A stretch of DNA of 36,048 nucleotides from Clostridiales bacterium (GTDB lineage Bacteria > Bacillota > Clostridia > Christensenellales > CAG-138): the NCBI GenBank assembly GCA_918244965.1, contig CAKJYC010000080.1, positions 1 through 36,048 of the forward strand, read 5' to 3'. The notes under the pieces are model-generated. The model had not been told where the DNA came from, ran no database searches, and worked only from the letters and a program-made list of their open reading frames with translations. This document shows positions 9,321 through 17,390 of the stretch, in pieces. A program made the position numbers and the translations under genes. Position 1 is the stretch's first letter. Each line of letters begins with the position of its first letter.

Positions 9321-10815
9321 ATCGATTCGCGTTTCCGACGCTATTCCGAAGATGCCCGTCTCGTTTGAACAGACGGTGGAGCGGACGCTGAACAGCGTCT
9401 GCAAAGAACAGAAATCGAGTGCGCGCGCGAAGGAAAGGACGGCGGAAAACCGCTGGGTCCCGACCGGCGAATCCGTGCGCACGAGCAAGAAAACGCCGAA
9501 GATCAGGCAGATTTTCGCCTATTGCACAGTCGCCGTGCTGCTGGTCGCGATCGTCGGCATCGGCGCGTTCGTGCTGCGAAACGCGCTGTACAACGGCAGA
9601 CAGACCGAGCTGTCGCATGGCATGACGGAGCAGACCGAGCTGCCGAAGGACGACGCGACGCTGCAAAACGACGTATCGTATTATTTCCTTGTGGACGGCG
9701 AGCCCGTCTATCCGTTCGAGGGCTTCGCGTGGGAATCGAAGCCGGGATTGGAAGCGGACGGCGCGGGCGTTCGAATCGAGGATGAGAAGGTCCGAAGTCA
9801 GATCCCCGCAACGGAATACAGCGCAGGCATGCCCTTCGCCGTCCTGACGGCGGACGGCTGGAAGATGGACGAGATCATCGTCTTTGACGCAGCATACGAG
9901 CGCATCGCGGACGTCGCCGGCAGCGGGATCCCAAAGGAAGAAGGCAGCGTCTATGTCGTGACGGATCTTCTTAATACGCTTTCGCCCGGCACGTACTATG
10001 TGAGCGCGATCGTCTCGTACCGCACAGAAAATTACAGCAGGGGCAACGAGATCGCGATCTGCCTGCACGTCGGCACGGGGGCAGGTGAACCGTCGACGAC
10101 GGATGCGCCGATCCTGCAGCCGGAGCCGTCGCTGCTGCCGACGCCGTTTGCGTCGCAGTCGCCTTCCGACCCATCGTCGACCCAGCCGCCGAAGGATGCG
10201 GACGAACCGCAGACGTATGTGACCTGGTCCGCGGCGCTCACCGGGCTTTTGCGCACGGAGGATCCGGATGCGGTTCTGAACATCTCCATAATCGCCATCA
10301 CTTATAACGAAGAGGACGACCTGGGCTTTCTCTATCAGGGGAAGTCGCTGACCGAATACCGCGAAGAGCCCGCGCTTGCCGCGTATTGGGAGGCCTACGA
10401 TCTATGGTACTTTACGGTGTATCCTGCCGTGGACGAGCAGAACCGCGGCACACCGGGCTGGGAGAAGCACGATCCGGGCGCGCTGTTTGATGCGTACTGG
10501 CGGGAGCGGCATACCGACGCGGAGATCCGCGCATACGAGCAGGCCGCCGAAGCCTACGGCGAGGCAAAGAACGCGCTCCGAAGCTGGCGGGACAGCACGG
10601 CGGGAAAAGACGCGGTCCGGGCGTTCCTTCAGCAGGAATGCGACCGCCTGAACGCCTGCGGCTTCCGTCTGCAGCTCGTGCGCGTGGAGGACACGCAGTC
10701 GTACCGTCTGGACGGAACGGCGACGGTCGAACAGCTGCGCGCCTTCCCGGCAAGGGACGTCACGCATTTCTACTGGATCACGCTGTACAACGACGACAGC
10801 CCGATCGACGAATGA
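9313..10815 (+). CDS. Probable membrane anti-sigma/regulator protein with large extracellular region
   Basis: 500 residues from the ATG at 9313, nine bases after GGAGG and overlapping the sigma gene; the ATG at 9307 is too close to that site. A basic cytoplasmic segment of about 65 residues is followed by one membrane helix (residues about 67-88) and an extracellular part of about 410 residues. The latter has a first domain, a Pro/Ser/Thr-rich linker (about 257-300) and a second domain with many Trp and Tyr residues. The position and single-helix topology are those of anti-sigma factors co-transcribed with ECF sigma genes, but I do not recognise a named anti-sigma domain. The role is inferred mainly from context. 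Confidence 0.6.
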   Translation: MRKSIRVSDAIPKMPVSFEQTVERTLNSVCKEQKSSARAKERTAENRWVPTGESVRTSKKTPKIRQIFAYCTVAVLLVAIVGIGAFVLRNALYNGRQTELSHGMTEQTELPKDDATLQNDVSYYFLVDGEPVYPFEGFAWESKPGLEADGAGVRIEDEKVRSQIPATEYSAGMPFAVLTADGWKMDEIIVFDAAYERIADVAGSGIPKEEGSVYVVTDLLNTLSPGTYYVSAIVSYRTENYSRGNEIAICLHVGTGAGEPSTTDAPILQPEPSLLPTPFASQSPSDPSSTQPPKDADEPQTYVTWSAALTGLLRTEDPDAVLNISIIAITYNEEDDLGFLYQGKSLTEYREEPALAAYWEAYDLWYFTVYPAVDEQNRGTPGWEKHDPGALFDAYWRERHTDAEIRAYEQAAEAYGEAKNALRSWRDSTAGKDAVRAFLQQECDRLNACGFRLQLVRVEDTQSYRLDGTATVEQLRAFPARDVTHFYWITLYNDDSPIDE

Positions 10816-10857
10816 TCTGCAGGGCATAGGATCGTCATCCTGAAAATGAAGCGCGAA

Positions 10858-10890
10858 GGGAGGCCGAAGTCGGTCTCCCGTTCGTTTTAT
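10858..10890 (+). terminator. Terminator of the ECF operon
   Basis: GGGAGGCC (10858-10865) pairs with GGTCTCCC (10872-10879) with one G-U pair, followed by GTTCGTTTTA. A closely similar hairpin is found at 25257-25278. Confidence 0.6.
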
Positions 10891-10903
10891 CCGGACGTGA
10901 TGC

Positions 10904-10932
10904 TTGCACGCGCGGGGAAAACGTGGTACAAT
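10904..10932 (+). promoter_or_regulatory. Sigma-A promoter of the AIG1/Pr6Pr-like gene
   Basis: TTGCAC (10904-10909), a 17-bp spacer and TACAAT (10927-10932). It rules out the in-frame ATG at 10904 as the start. Confidence 0.8.
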
Positions 10933-10963
10933 GATCTCATCGAACAATGGGGAGGGATGGGCC

Positions 10964-11542
10964 ATGCTGCCGTCGCTGATCATGAACGCGCTGATCGTGC
11001 TCTTTGTACTCGGAGCCGTTTTGTGGGATTACCGGAAGGCTGATCCGCATCGCGTGGTGTTCCGGTATTTTACCACGCTGTCCAACGTGTTCTGCGCCGT
11101 TGCGGCGCTTGTGCTGGTGACGGTCGGCGACCCCGTGCCGTTTTGGGCGCTGCTGCTGAAGTATATCGCCACAGTCACGGTCACGGTGACGCTGCTGACA
11201 GTGTGCTGCTTCCTGCTGCCCGTCTCACACGACGGGAAGGGCATGTACGGCGGCGCGGAGCTGTTTTTGCACCTGATCTGCCCGCTTTTAGCGATCGTAT
11301 CGTTCCTCGCCTTTGAAAAGCCGTCCGCGGGCGCATCCATGCCCGCATGGATCATCCCGATCGGCGTCGTGCCGGTCATCCTGTACGGGTTCCTCTATCT
11401 CAACAAGGTGATCCGCGCGCCCGAAGCGCACCGCTGGAACGATTTCTACGGCTTCAACCGTAACGGCAAGTGGGCGCTGAGCTTCGGCGCCATGGTCTTT
11501 GCCTCCGCACTGATCTCGTTTTTGCTTTGGATCATCCCGTAA
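10964..11542 (+). CDS. Polytopic membrane protein, Pr6Pr / AIG1-ADTRP-like
   Basis: 192 residues from the ATG at 10964, preceded by GGGGAGGG. Six hydrophobic helices are visible. The segment FRYFTTLSNVFCAVAALVL carries the FT..SN signature shared by Pr6Pr-type bacterial proteins and the eukaryotic AIG1/ADTRP membrane threonine hydrolases. The helix FLHLICPLLAIVSF supplies a matching conserved His before a Pro. In AIG1 and ADTRP a Thr and a His form the active site for fatty-acid esters of hydroxy fatty acids. Whether the bacterial protein is an enzyme is not known; I infer only that the two positions are present. Monocistronic, with its own promoter. Confidence 0.55.
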   Translation: MLPSLIMNALIVLFVLGAVLWDYRKADPHRVVFRYFTTLSNVFCAVAALVLVTVGDPVPFWALLLKYIATVTVTVTLLTVCCFLLPVSHDGKGMYGGAELFLHLICPLLAIVSFLAFEKPSAGASMPAWIIPIGVVPVILYGFLYLNKVIRAPEAHRWNDFYGFNRNGKWALSFGAMVFASALISFLLWIIP

Positions 11543-11552
11543 GAGATCAAAT

Positions 11553-11577
11553 AAAAAGGTTCTCCGGGAGGAGAACC
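11553..11577 (-). terminator. Hairpin with minus-strand U-run, convergent junction
   Basis: GGTTCTCC (11558-11565) pairs with GGAGAACC (11570-11577). On the minus strand the stem is followed by TTTTTAT, so it can stop read-through from degV; the plus-strand side lacks a U-run. Confidence 0.55.
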
Positions 11578-11608
11578 ATCCTGAATGTACCCAAAGTGCA
11601 AACATCAT

Positions 11609-11638
11609 AAGGGCTTGTTCCGTTTGGAACAAGCCCTT
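11609..11638. terminator. Perfect 13-bp hairpin after the DegV gene
   Basis: AAGGGCTTGTTCC (11609-11621) pairs with GGAACAAGCCCTT (11626-11638), loop GTTT, four bases from the DegV stop. Strong stem, weak U-run on both strands. Confidence 0.6.
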
Positions 11639-11642
11639 GCGT

Positions 11643-12527
11643 TTACCGTTCCTTTCCGAAGAAGAACAGCGCCACCGTGCCCGGACCGGCGTGACAGCCG
11701 ATGATCGCGCCGATGTTGTAGATCTCAATCTCGCTCTTGATGTGCGGGAAGCGTTCCTCAACCTGCTCCTTGACCTTCAGCGCGTCCTCAAGGCAGTCCG
11801 AATGGCTGATAAACACGCGGCCGGAGTAGTTCACGCCGTCGTCCGCAAGCTCCTCCATCTGGTCGACCAGCGCCCGGAGCGCGCGCTTCTTGGTGCGCAC
11901 GCGCGAATGCACGGTCAGGTGGCCCGGATGGTCCATGCGCATGACCGGACAGATACCGAGCAGGTTGCCGATGCGGCCCGCGGCCGCCGAGATGCGTCCG
12001 CCGCGCACATAATAGGTCAGAGTGGTCGAGCAGAACAGGTGCTGTACGCGCAGGCGGTTCTTCTGCGCCCAGTCATAGAGCTCGTCGATCGTCTTGCCCT
12101 CGTCGCGCAGATCGCACAGCGCCTGCACAAGAAAGCCAAAGCCGGACGAAGCGCCGCGCGAATCGACGATGTACAGCTTGCGCTCCGGAAACTGTTCCTT
12201 CAGAATGTCGGCGGCGGCAAGCGCGGCCGCATAGGTGCCGGACAGCCCGCTCGACAGCGTGACGTGCAGAACGTCCTTGTGCTCGGTCTCGAAGAGCTTT
12301 GTAAAATACTCCACGAATTCTGCGGTGTTGATCAGCGTCGTCGTGCCGACCTGTCCCGCGCGGATGCGGTCGTAGAATTCCTTGGAGGTCATGGACTTGC
12401 CGAGGTCGTCCTTGAAGGGAACGCCGTCCATCGTGAAGTCGCTGTAAAGGAGCTTCACGTCGAGCGAATCGAGCTTTTCCTGACTGAGATCGGCGGGGGA
12501 ACAGCAGCTTACAATATAATCGTGCAT
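11643..12527 (-). CDS. DegV family fatty-acid-binding protein
   Basis: 294 residues from the ATG at 12527 (AGGAG seven bases upstream). The DegV/FakB fold binds a single fatty acid and, in known cases, presents it to the kinase FakA for phosphorylation and use in phospholipid synthesis. Visible features: the N-terminal CCSPADLS segment, TSKEFYDRIRAGQVGTTTLI, the lipid-carboxylate loop VTLSSGLSGTY, the SRGASSGFG segment, YYVRGGRIS and a C-terminal CHAGPGTVALFFFGK. The length fits the family. No FakA is in the window, so this is a stand-alone carrier gene with its own promoter. Confidence 0.9.
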   Translation of the reverse strand: MHDYIVSCCSPADLSQEKLDSLDVKLLYSDFTMDGVPFKDDLGKSMTSKEFYDRIRAGQVGTTTLINTAEFVEYFTKLFETEHKDVLHVTLSSGLSGTYAAALAAADILKEQFPERKLYIVDSRGASSGFGFLVQALCDLRDEGKTIDELYDWAQKNRLRVQHLFCSTTLTYYVRGGRISAAAGRIGNLLGICPVMRMDHPGHLTVHSRVRTKKRALRALVDQMEELADDGVNYSGRVFISHSDCLEDALKVKEQVEERFPHIKSEIEIYNIGAIIGCHAGPGTVALFFFGKER

Positions 12528-12559
12528 TTCATTTCTCCTGTGGACAGATTTCATATCGT

Positions 12560-12589
12560 ATTATAGACGACGGCTGCCCAAGATGGCAA
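12560..12589 (-). promoter_or_regulatory. Sigma-A promoter of the DegV gene
   Basis: On the minus strand TTGCCA (12589-12584), an 18-bp spacer and TATAAT (12565-12560), about 33 bases before the ATG. Confidence 0.75.
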
Positions 12590-12621
12590 TCTATCCTCCC
12601 GGCTTCGGCGCTCTACCAATC

Positions 12622-12661
12622 AAAAACACACGGTAGAATCCGGTTTTCGGACTCTACCGTG
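12622..12661 (-). terminator. Terminator of the Ydj-like operon
   Basis: CACGGTAGA (12629-12637) pairs with TCTACCGTG (12653-12661), extended by TCCG/CGGA with one bulge. On the minus strand it is followed by TGTGTTTTTG. Confidence 0.75.
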
Positions 12662-12689
12662 CGTGGAATGTCAGGTTTTATGCGGAGTT

Positions 12690-14438
12690 TCAGAACTTTC
12701 CGGAGTGGCCGCCGTGCGTGCCGCCGGAGGACGAGGTGTGCGTGGTGCTGCCGCCGTGGAAGCCGCCTCCGCCGCTGCGTCCGCCGCCTCCGCCGGAGGA
12801 GGTCGTCTCCGTAACGCGGACCGTGCGGGAAACGCGGGTGTTCAGCAGCACGTCGCTGTTCTGCGTCAGCCGGAACGACTGCGGGACCAGATATGAATCG
12901 GCCTCGGTCTTGCTGTACACGTCGGTCAGCTTGCGCTTCATGGACGAGACCGGGATGCGGCCGAGCAGCACACCGATCCCCGCCGCGATCGCCACCGGGA
13001 TCCAGTTGATCGGGTTGATGGCATGCCCGTCGCTTGCCGCCTGCAGGTATTCGTCCGCCTTCGCGGTATACGCCTTGAGGGCGTCGCGGATCTCGTCGCG
13101 CTCATACAGCGCGGAGAGGATGGACTGCCGGAACTTGTACATGCCGCGGCCCTGGAACGCCTTGCTTGCGAAGCCGTCGGTATAGAAGCCCATCTGTCCG
13201 CCGCTCGACAGGAACATCAGGATGCCGCCGCGGTCCTCGTTTCCGTCACGGTAGCCGTAGCCGCCGCTCTCGTACGCGCGCTTTGCGTTTTTGTCGCCGT
13301 CGTCATACCATTGCTCGGTATCGGTCACCAGGACCACGTCGCAGCGGTATTTGTCGCCGAGCGCCTTCAGCTGTTTGGAGAGATCCCGGACCTGCTCCAC
13401 GGTCAGCATCGCGGCCATATCGGCAATCACGGGCTTGCCGTTTGCGGTCTGCTCGGAAACGGTGAACACGTCGAACGGCGTGCCGCTGCGCGCCTCCTTG
13501 AGCAGATATTCGCAGCCGTCCGCGAATATGTTGAAGCCGTTCGCGTAGTCGTTCTGCTTCAGGTAAGGCAGGAACGCATTCTCCAGATAGATCTGGATGC
13601 CGTAGTCCGTGAACGCCGTGATGCCGTAGCCGCTGGTGGAGATCGCAAAGTCGCGGTCCTCCATGGAAAGCAGCAGCAGCACGCCGTCGCCGTCACGGGT
13701 CGTGCCGGTTTCGTCGGGCGTCGCGTCGTAGCCGTAGCCGTTGTAGTCGAAGAAATCGTCCGCGTACGCCTCGGCGCTCTTATAGCCGAGGCTCGACACG
13801 GTCGCGATCACGACGTCGCAGCGGTACGCGTCGCCGATTGCAAGAAGGCGCTTCGAGAGCGCTTCAGCCTCAGCCGCGGAGAGAAGCTGCGCGCTGTCGC
13901 AGAGCGTCGGCTTGCCGCCCTTGGTCCGTGCGATGTAGTCCGGGACCGTAAACGCCGCCGTTTCCGCAGCGGTCGCCTGCGCGTCCGGATTGGTCTGGTA
14001 TGCAAGAAGCTGTCCGTCCGCCGCATCGAAGTAGGAGAGGACCTTGCGGTAATTGTCGTCCTTGACCGAGCGGAACGTCTCCCAAAGCACGCCGTCGCAG
14101 ACGCTGTCGGTAAACACCGCTTCGGCGAGCGGCCCCTTGTGCGCAAAGTGATAGTACGCCTCGTTGACAAACAGCGCGACCGCGTTTTCCTCGGTCACCG
14201 TCTCCACCATGAACTGATCGGCGTAGTCCGTGATCTGTTCGATCGACATCACATAGACGAAATAGACCCCGACCTGATGCGTGTCGGCGATCTGCTGCGC
14301 GCGCGCTTCGATCGCCTGCAGCTCTTCTTCGGTGAGCAGGCCCTCGTCGATATAGATGTGCGCCGTTTGGTCGGCCTGCGCGGCCGCCAGAGGAAGGAGC
14401 AGCAGCGCGATCAGAAGGATCGAAAGCAATCGTTTCAT
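12690..14438 (-). CDS. Secreted/membrane protein with three TPM-type domains (YdjH-like)
   Basis: 582 residues from the ATG at 14438; GGAGG lies nine bases upstream and the ATG overlaps the previous stop as ATGA. A signal peptide covers residues 1-22 (LLLLPLAAAQA). Three related TPM-like modules follow, each opening with a LTxEE/AEA-type helix and a region on being a device for 'CDVV' strands: DEGLLTEEELQAIEAR, then DSAQLLSAAEAEALSKRL, then DMAAMLTVEQVRDLSKQL. A membrane helix (WIPVAIAAGIGVLLG) precedes a Gly/Ser/His-rich tail, as in YgcG/YdjH-type TPM proteins. TPM domains act in membrane-protein turnover or envelope stress in known cases. Bacillus YdjH has a single TPM domain, so three is unusual. 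Last gene of the operon. Confidence 0.75.
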   Translation of the reverse strand: MKRLLSILLIALLLLPLAAAQADQTAHIYIDEGLLTEEELQAIEARAQQIADTHQVGVYFVYVMSIEQITDYADQFMVETVTEENAVALFVNEAYYHFAHKGPLAEAVFTDSVCDGVLWETFRSVKDDNYRKVLSYFDAADGQLLAYQTNPDAQATAAETAAFTVPDYIARTKGGKPTLCDSAQLLSAAEAEALSKRLLAIGDAYRCDVVIATVSSLGYKSAEAYADDFFDYNGYGYDATPDETGTTRDGDGVLLLLSMEDRDFAISTSGYGITAFTDYGIQIYLENAFLPYLKQNDYANGFNIFADGCEYLLKEARSGTPFDVFTVSEQTANGKPVIADMAAMLTVEQVRDLSKQLKALGDKYRCDVVLVTDTEQWYDDGDKNAKRAYESGGYGYRDGNEDRGGILMFLSSGGQMGFYTDGFASKAFQGRGMYKFRQSILSALYERDEIRDALKAYTAKADEYLQAASDGHAINPINWIPVAIAAGIGVLLGRIPVSSMKRKLTDVYSKTEADSYLVPQSFRLTQNSDVLLNTRVSRTVRVTETTSSGGGGGRSGGGGFHGGSTTHTSSSGGTHGGHSGKF

Positions 14439-15547
14439 ATGCAGCCGCCTCCGCATCCGAGAAAATGTGCAAGCAGCACGGAACCGCCCAGAAGGACCGC
14501 GAACAGCCCGCCGAACAGCAGCCAGTAAAGCCGCGCGCGGCCGTTGTCGACCGGCAGATTGCCGACGAACTTGCCGGTTTGTCCGTTCATGGCGAAAGTG
14601 TACAGCTTGCCTCTCCAGCGCACGTGCAAAAGCCAAACGGGCAGCAGCGCGTACTCACGCTTGTTGTTGCGCTCCGCATAGTTCGCGCTATCCAGCGAGA
14701 CGGAGCTGAAGCCGCCGGTCGTCTGCGACATCATTCGCCCGAACGTGTCCTGAAACCGCTTCTGCGCCCGCGGAACGCTGTCGTCCGCGCTGACGTCGTA
14801 GCGATCGGAGAAGTAGCCGGAAAGGTACGCCGTCTGGAACGGGACCGCTTCGGATAGATCGAACGGCTCCAGAGAGTCCATCAGCGCGTCGCTCATCTTC
14901 TTCGAACCGTCGACCGGGATCTGTGAGAAGGTCGCTTCGCCTGCGCGCAGCAGCGCGTAGCTGGAGGTTTCGTGATAGATATACTGGCTGTCCGACCATG
15001 AGCGCGTCTTTGAGGCGCCGTACTTCATGCTGGCGGAAACGTCGGAGGAGAACAGCCAGAACGGCACGTACATGCCCTTGATCTCCTCAATGCACGATTC
15101 CGAACGGAACGCCTTGGGGAGCAGCTTCTTGCCGTGCAGATGCTTGCGGAACGCGCTCTGCGCCGCCTGTTTGTCGACCTTGAACGGCAGCACAAGGTCC
15201 GGCTTCCAGTCGCCGGTAAACTGCCGCTTCATGATAACCGTGTTGTCGCAGAACGGACAGCGCGAGCTTGCGAGCGTGTCGTCGCCGAGCACCTCGCCGC
15301 CGCACGCCGCGCAGGTGTACACGTTGAGGCCGGTGACCTCGTCCTTTTCCCAGCGGGTCGGGTCGTTCGCCCACGGATCGCTCTGCGTGTTCTTGGCGTC
15401 CTCCTTCAGAAAGCTGTCGTAGTCGATCAGCGACTGCGGGGAGAACGAGGAATCGCAGTACGGGCAGACGACCTGCTGCGACGCGCTGTCAAAGTGCAGC
15501 GACGCGCCGCACGCGGGGCATCGGTATTCCAATAATTGCTGAGGCAT
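14435..15547 (-). CDS. Zinc-ribbon membrane protein (YdjG-like)
   Basis: 370 residues from the ATG at 15547, which follows AAAGGAG. Two N-terminal zinc ribbons are visible: YRCPACGASLHF with VVCPYCDSSF, and YTCAACGGEVL with SRCPFCDNTVI. A long soluble middle region contains GMYVPFWLFSSDV and LLPVWLLHVRWRGKLYTFAMNG. One C-terminal membrane helix (about 343-365) ends in a Cys/Gly-rich GCGGGCI. Domain order and neighbours match Bacillus subtilis YdjG, which with YdjH and YdjI anchors PspA at stressed membranes. That partner role is inferred from synteny; no pspA gene is in this window. Confidence 0.75.
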   Translation of the reverse strand: MPQQLLEYRCPACGASLHFDSASQQVVCPYCDSSFSPQSLIDYDSFLKEDAKNTQSDPWANDPTRWEKDEVTGLNVYTCAACGGEVLGDDTLASSRCPFCDNTVIMKRQFTGDWKPDLVLPFKVDKQAAQSAFRKHLHGKKLLPKAFRSESCIEEIKGMYVPFWLFSSDVSASMKYGASKTRSWSDSQYIYHETSSYALLRAGEATFSQIPVDGSKKMSDALMDSLEPFDLSEAVPFQTAYLSGYFSDRYDVSADDSVPRAQKRFQDTFGRMMSQTTGGFSSVSLDSANYAERNNKREYALLPVWLLHVRWRGKLYTFAMNGQTGKFVGNLPVDNGRARLYWLLFGGLFAVLLGGSVLLAHFLGCGGGCI

Positions 15548-15572
15548 TGGAAACTCCTTTGGTAAAAGTGGA

Positions 15573-15605
15573 AGGAAGGGTGCGGAGGTGCTCCGCACCC
15601 TTCCT
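15573..15605 (-). terminator. Perfect 13-bp hairpin between the SPFH and zinc-ribbon genes
   Basis: GGAAGGGTGCGGA (15574-15586) pairs with TCCGCACCCTTCC (15592-15604). On the minus strand it is followed by TTCCACTTTTA. It is probably an intra-operon attenuator that gives more SPFH than downstream product. Confidence 0.55.
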
Positions 15606-15623
15606 GCGGGGTGTCAATACGAA

Positions 15624-16928
15624 TTACGCCTCAAAGCGGGTGCCGCATTCGGGGCAGAACTTCGGCGGATTGGCGGGATCCGCGGGCTTAAAGCCGCACT
15701 TCGGGCAGACGACTTCCTTCGCTTCAGGCCGCTTTGCGCCGCACTGCGGGCAGAAGTTGCCGGTGTTCACCGCGCCGCACGCGCAGGTCCAGCCGTTCTG
15801 GGGCTGCGGAGCGGGCTTCTTGGTGCCGCACTGCGGGCAGAAATTGCCCGTCGCGTTCGTGCCGCAGGTCGGGCACTTCCAGCCGTCCGCGGGCGCGCCC
15901 TGCTGTTGCTGCTGCTGACCCATCTGGAACAGGGCCGCCGTGTTGCTGCCCATCATGCCGCCGGCCTGGCCGACCATGCCCATGCCCATGAAGCCGGTCA
16001 TCGCGCCGTTGGTGTTGCTGGCCGCCGCCTTCATGGCGTCTGCGGTCGACTGCGTCATCGTCGCGGCCGCCATCGTCGGGTCGCGGTTGATCGCCGCAAG
16101 CTGCGCGCTCTTGATGCGCTCCGCGTCCTCTTCGGTGAGCGTGATCGGGTTCATCGCGATCGAGACGACCTCAAGGCCTCTCTTCTCGCCCCAGAGCTTA
16201 GAAAGCTCGACGTTCATCGCCTCGCACAGCTCGGTGGTGTGCGCCGGGACCTGGTTCGGGCGGATCTCAAGGTCGGAGATGCGCGCCATCGCAGGCTGCA
16301 GCGCGTTGACGAACTCGGTCTTCAGCTGCGCGTCGATCTCGCTGCGCAGGTAGTCCGAGGAGACGTTGCCGCAGACTTCGGTGTAGAACAGGATCGGGTC
16401 GACCATCTTGTAGGAATAGACGCCGTTGCAGCGAAGGCTGACGTCCATATCCAGACGGATGTTGCGATCGACGACGCGGAACATGATCGGGTTCGACGTG
16501 CCGAACTTGTTGTCCATGATCTCCTTCGTGTTGAAGTAGTACACCCGCTGATCCTTGCCGGTGTCGCCGCCGAAGGTGAAACGACGGCCGAGCGTCTTGA
16601 ACGAATTGATGATGCTCTTGCCGAGGGAGCCTGCGAAGATGCTCGGCTCGGTCGAGGTGTCATAGATGAATTCGCCGGGCTCGGCGGAAACCTCCACGAC
16701 CTTGCCCTGTTCGACGATGATCATGCACTGACCGTCGGCGACTGCGATGACGGAGCCGTTCGAGATGATGTTGTCGCTGCCCTTCGTGTTGGAGGAGCGG
16801 CTGCCCACTCTCTTCTGTCCCTTGGTTACCAGAACGTCCTTCGGAAGCGCTTCACAGTAGAAGAACTCCTTCCATTGATCGGCGAGAACGCCGCCCAGCG
16901 CGCCGATACCGGCCTTGATAAGTCCCAT
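15624..16928 (-). CDS. SPFH-domain protein with C-terminal zinc ribbons (YdjI-like)
   Basis: 434 residues from the ATG at 16928, after AAAGGAG. Residues about 20-260 form the SPFH/band-7 type region described in Bacillus YdjI and virion-core-like proteins (FFYCEALPKDVLVTKGQK, then a long beta-rich section and GLEVVSIAMNPITLTEED). A Met/Gly/Ala-rich helix and a Gln run follow. Three short zinc ribbons close the protein (CPTCG/CPQCG, CACG/CPQCG, CPKCG/CPECG). SPFH proteins assemble at the membrane and organise partners; YdjI is reported to be needed for PspA recruitment. It sits directly upstream of the YdjG- and YdjH-like genes. Confidence 0.85.
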   Translation of the reverse strand: MGLIKAGIGALGGVLADQWKEFFYCEALPKDVLVTKGQKRVGSRSSNTKGSDNIISNGSVIAVADGQCMIIVEQGKVVEVSAEPGEFIYDTSTEPSIFAGSLGKSIINSFKTLGRRFTFGGDTGKDQRVYYFNTKEIMDNKFGTSNPIMFRVVDRNIRLDMDVSLRCNGVYSYKMVDPILFYTEVCGNVSSDYLRSEIDAQLKTEFVNALQPAMARISDLEIRPNQVPAHTTELCEAMNVELSKLWGEKRGLEVVSIAMNPITLTEEDAERIKSAQLAAINRDPTMAAATMTQSTADAMKAAASNTNGAMTGFMGMGMVGQAGGMMGSNTAALFQMGQQQQQQGAPADGWKCPTCGTNATGNFCPQCGTKKPAPQPQNGWTCACGAVNTGNFCPQCGAKRPEAKEVVCPKCGFKPADPANPPKFCPECGTRFEA

Positions 16929-16987
16929 AGTATTTCTCCTTTCAATTTGTCGGTGCTATCGAAAAAGGTGGAATGCCCTTGTTCGCC

Positions 16988-17278
16988 TTACTCTTCGCGC
17001 TTCTCCGCGTACGGATTGCGCACCCTGTTGGAATACGGATTCTTGTTTTCCGGGGAGGGGATCGTGTGCTTGCCGCCGTACCGTGCAAAGATCACCAGCA
17101 GCACCCGCAGCAGAACGGCCAGCAGCCATACGCCGAGCGCGACCCAGAACCACGCAATGTTGAGCCCGATCGTGTAATGCAGCACGAGCAGCACCCACGC
17201 CGGAATCGAGCCGGGCAGATAGATCAAAAGATACCAGAGAATGCACAGGAAAAACCCGCCGCGTTCCTTCTTTTCCAT
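16988..17278 (-). CDS. Small membrane protein, first gene of the Ydj-like operon
   Basis: 96 residues from the ATG at 17278 (AAAGGAGG upstream). Two or three hydrophobic helices span residues about 8-65: FFLCILWYLLIYLPG, AWVLLVLHYTIGLNIAWFW and a VWLLAVLLRVLLVIF helix. A polar C-terminal tail has two NPY motifs. It follows the operon promoter directly and ends 59 bases before the SPFH gene. I do not recognise the family. The position suggests an added membrane component of the Ydj-like complex. Confidence 0.65.
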   Translation of the reverse strand: MEKKERGGFFLCILWYLLIYLPGSIPAWVLLVLHYTIGLNIAWFWVALGVWLLAVLLRVLLVIFARYGGKHTIPSPENKNPYSNRVRNPYAEKREE

Positions 17279-17312
17279 TCCGGATACCTCCTTTGCAAAT
17301 GATTCCTCATAT

Positions 17313-17341
17313 ATTATAGCGAATTGCCGTATAAAATGCAA
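17313..17341 (-). promoter_or_regulatory. Sigma-A promoter of the Ydj-like operon
   Basis: On the minus strand TTGCAT (17341-17336), a 17-bp spacer and TATAAT (17318-17313). There is no obvious ECF-type sequence here, unlike the SigW-driven Bacillus operon. Confidence 0.75.
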
Positions 17342-17360
17342 TGCGCAATTGTGAGATTTG

Positions 17361-17369
17361 TGTTATACT
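17361..17369 (+). promoter_or_regulatory. Extended -10 promoter of the 17391 gene
   Basis: TGT-TATACT (17361-17369), 22 bases before the ATG, without a clear -35 box. It is back to back with the Ydj-like operon promoter. Confidence 0.5.
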
Positions 17370-17390
17370 GATGTAAATGAGAGGTGAAGA

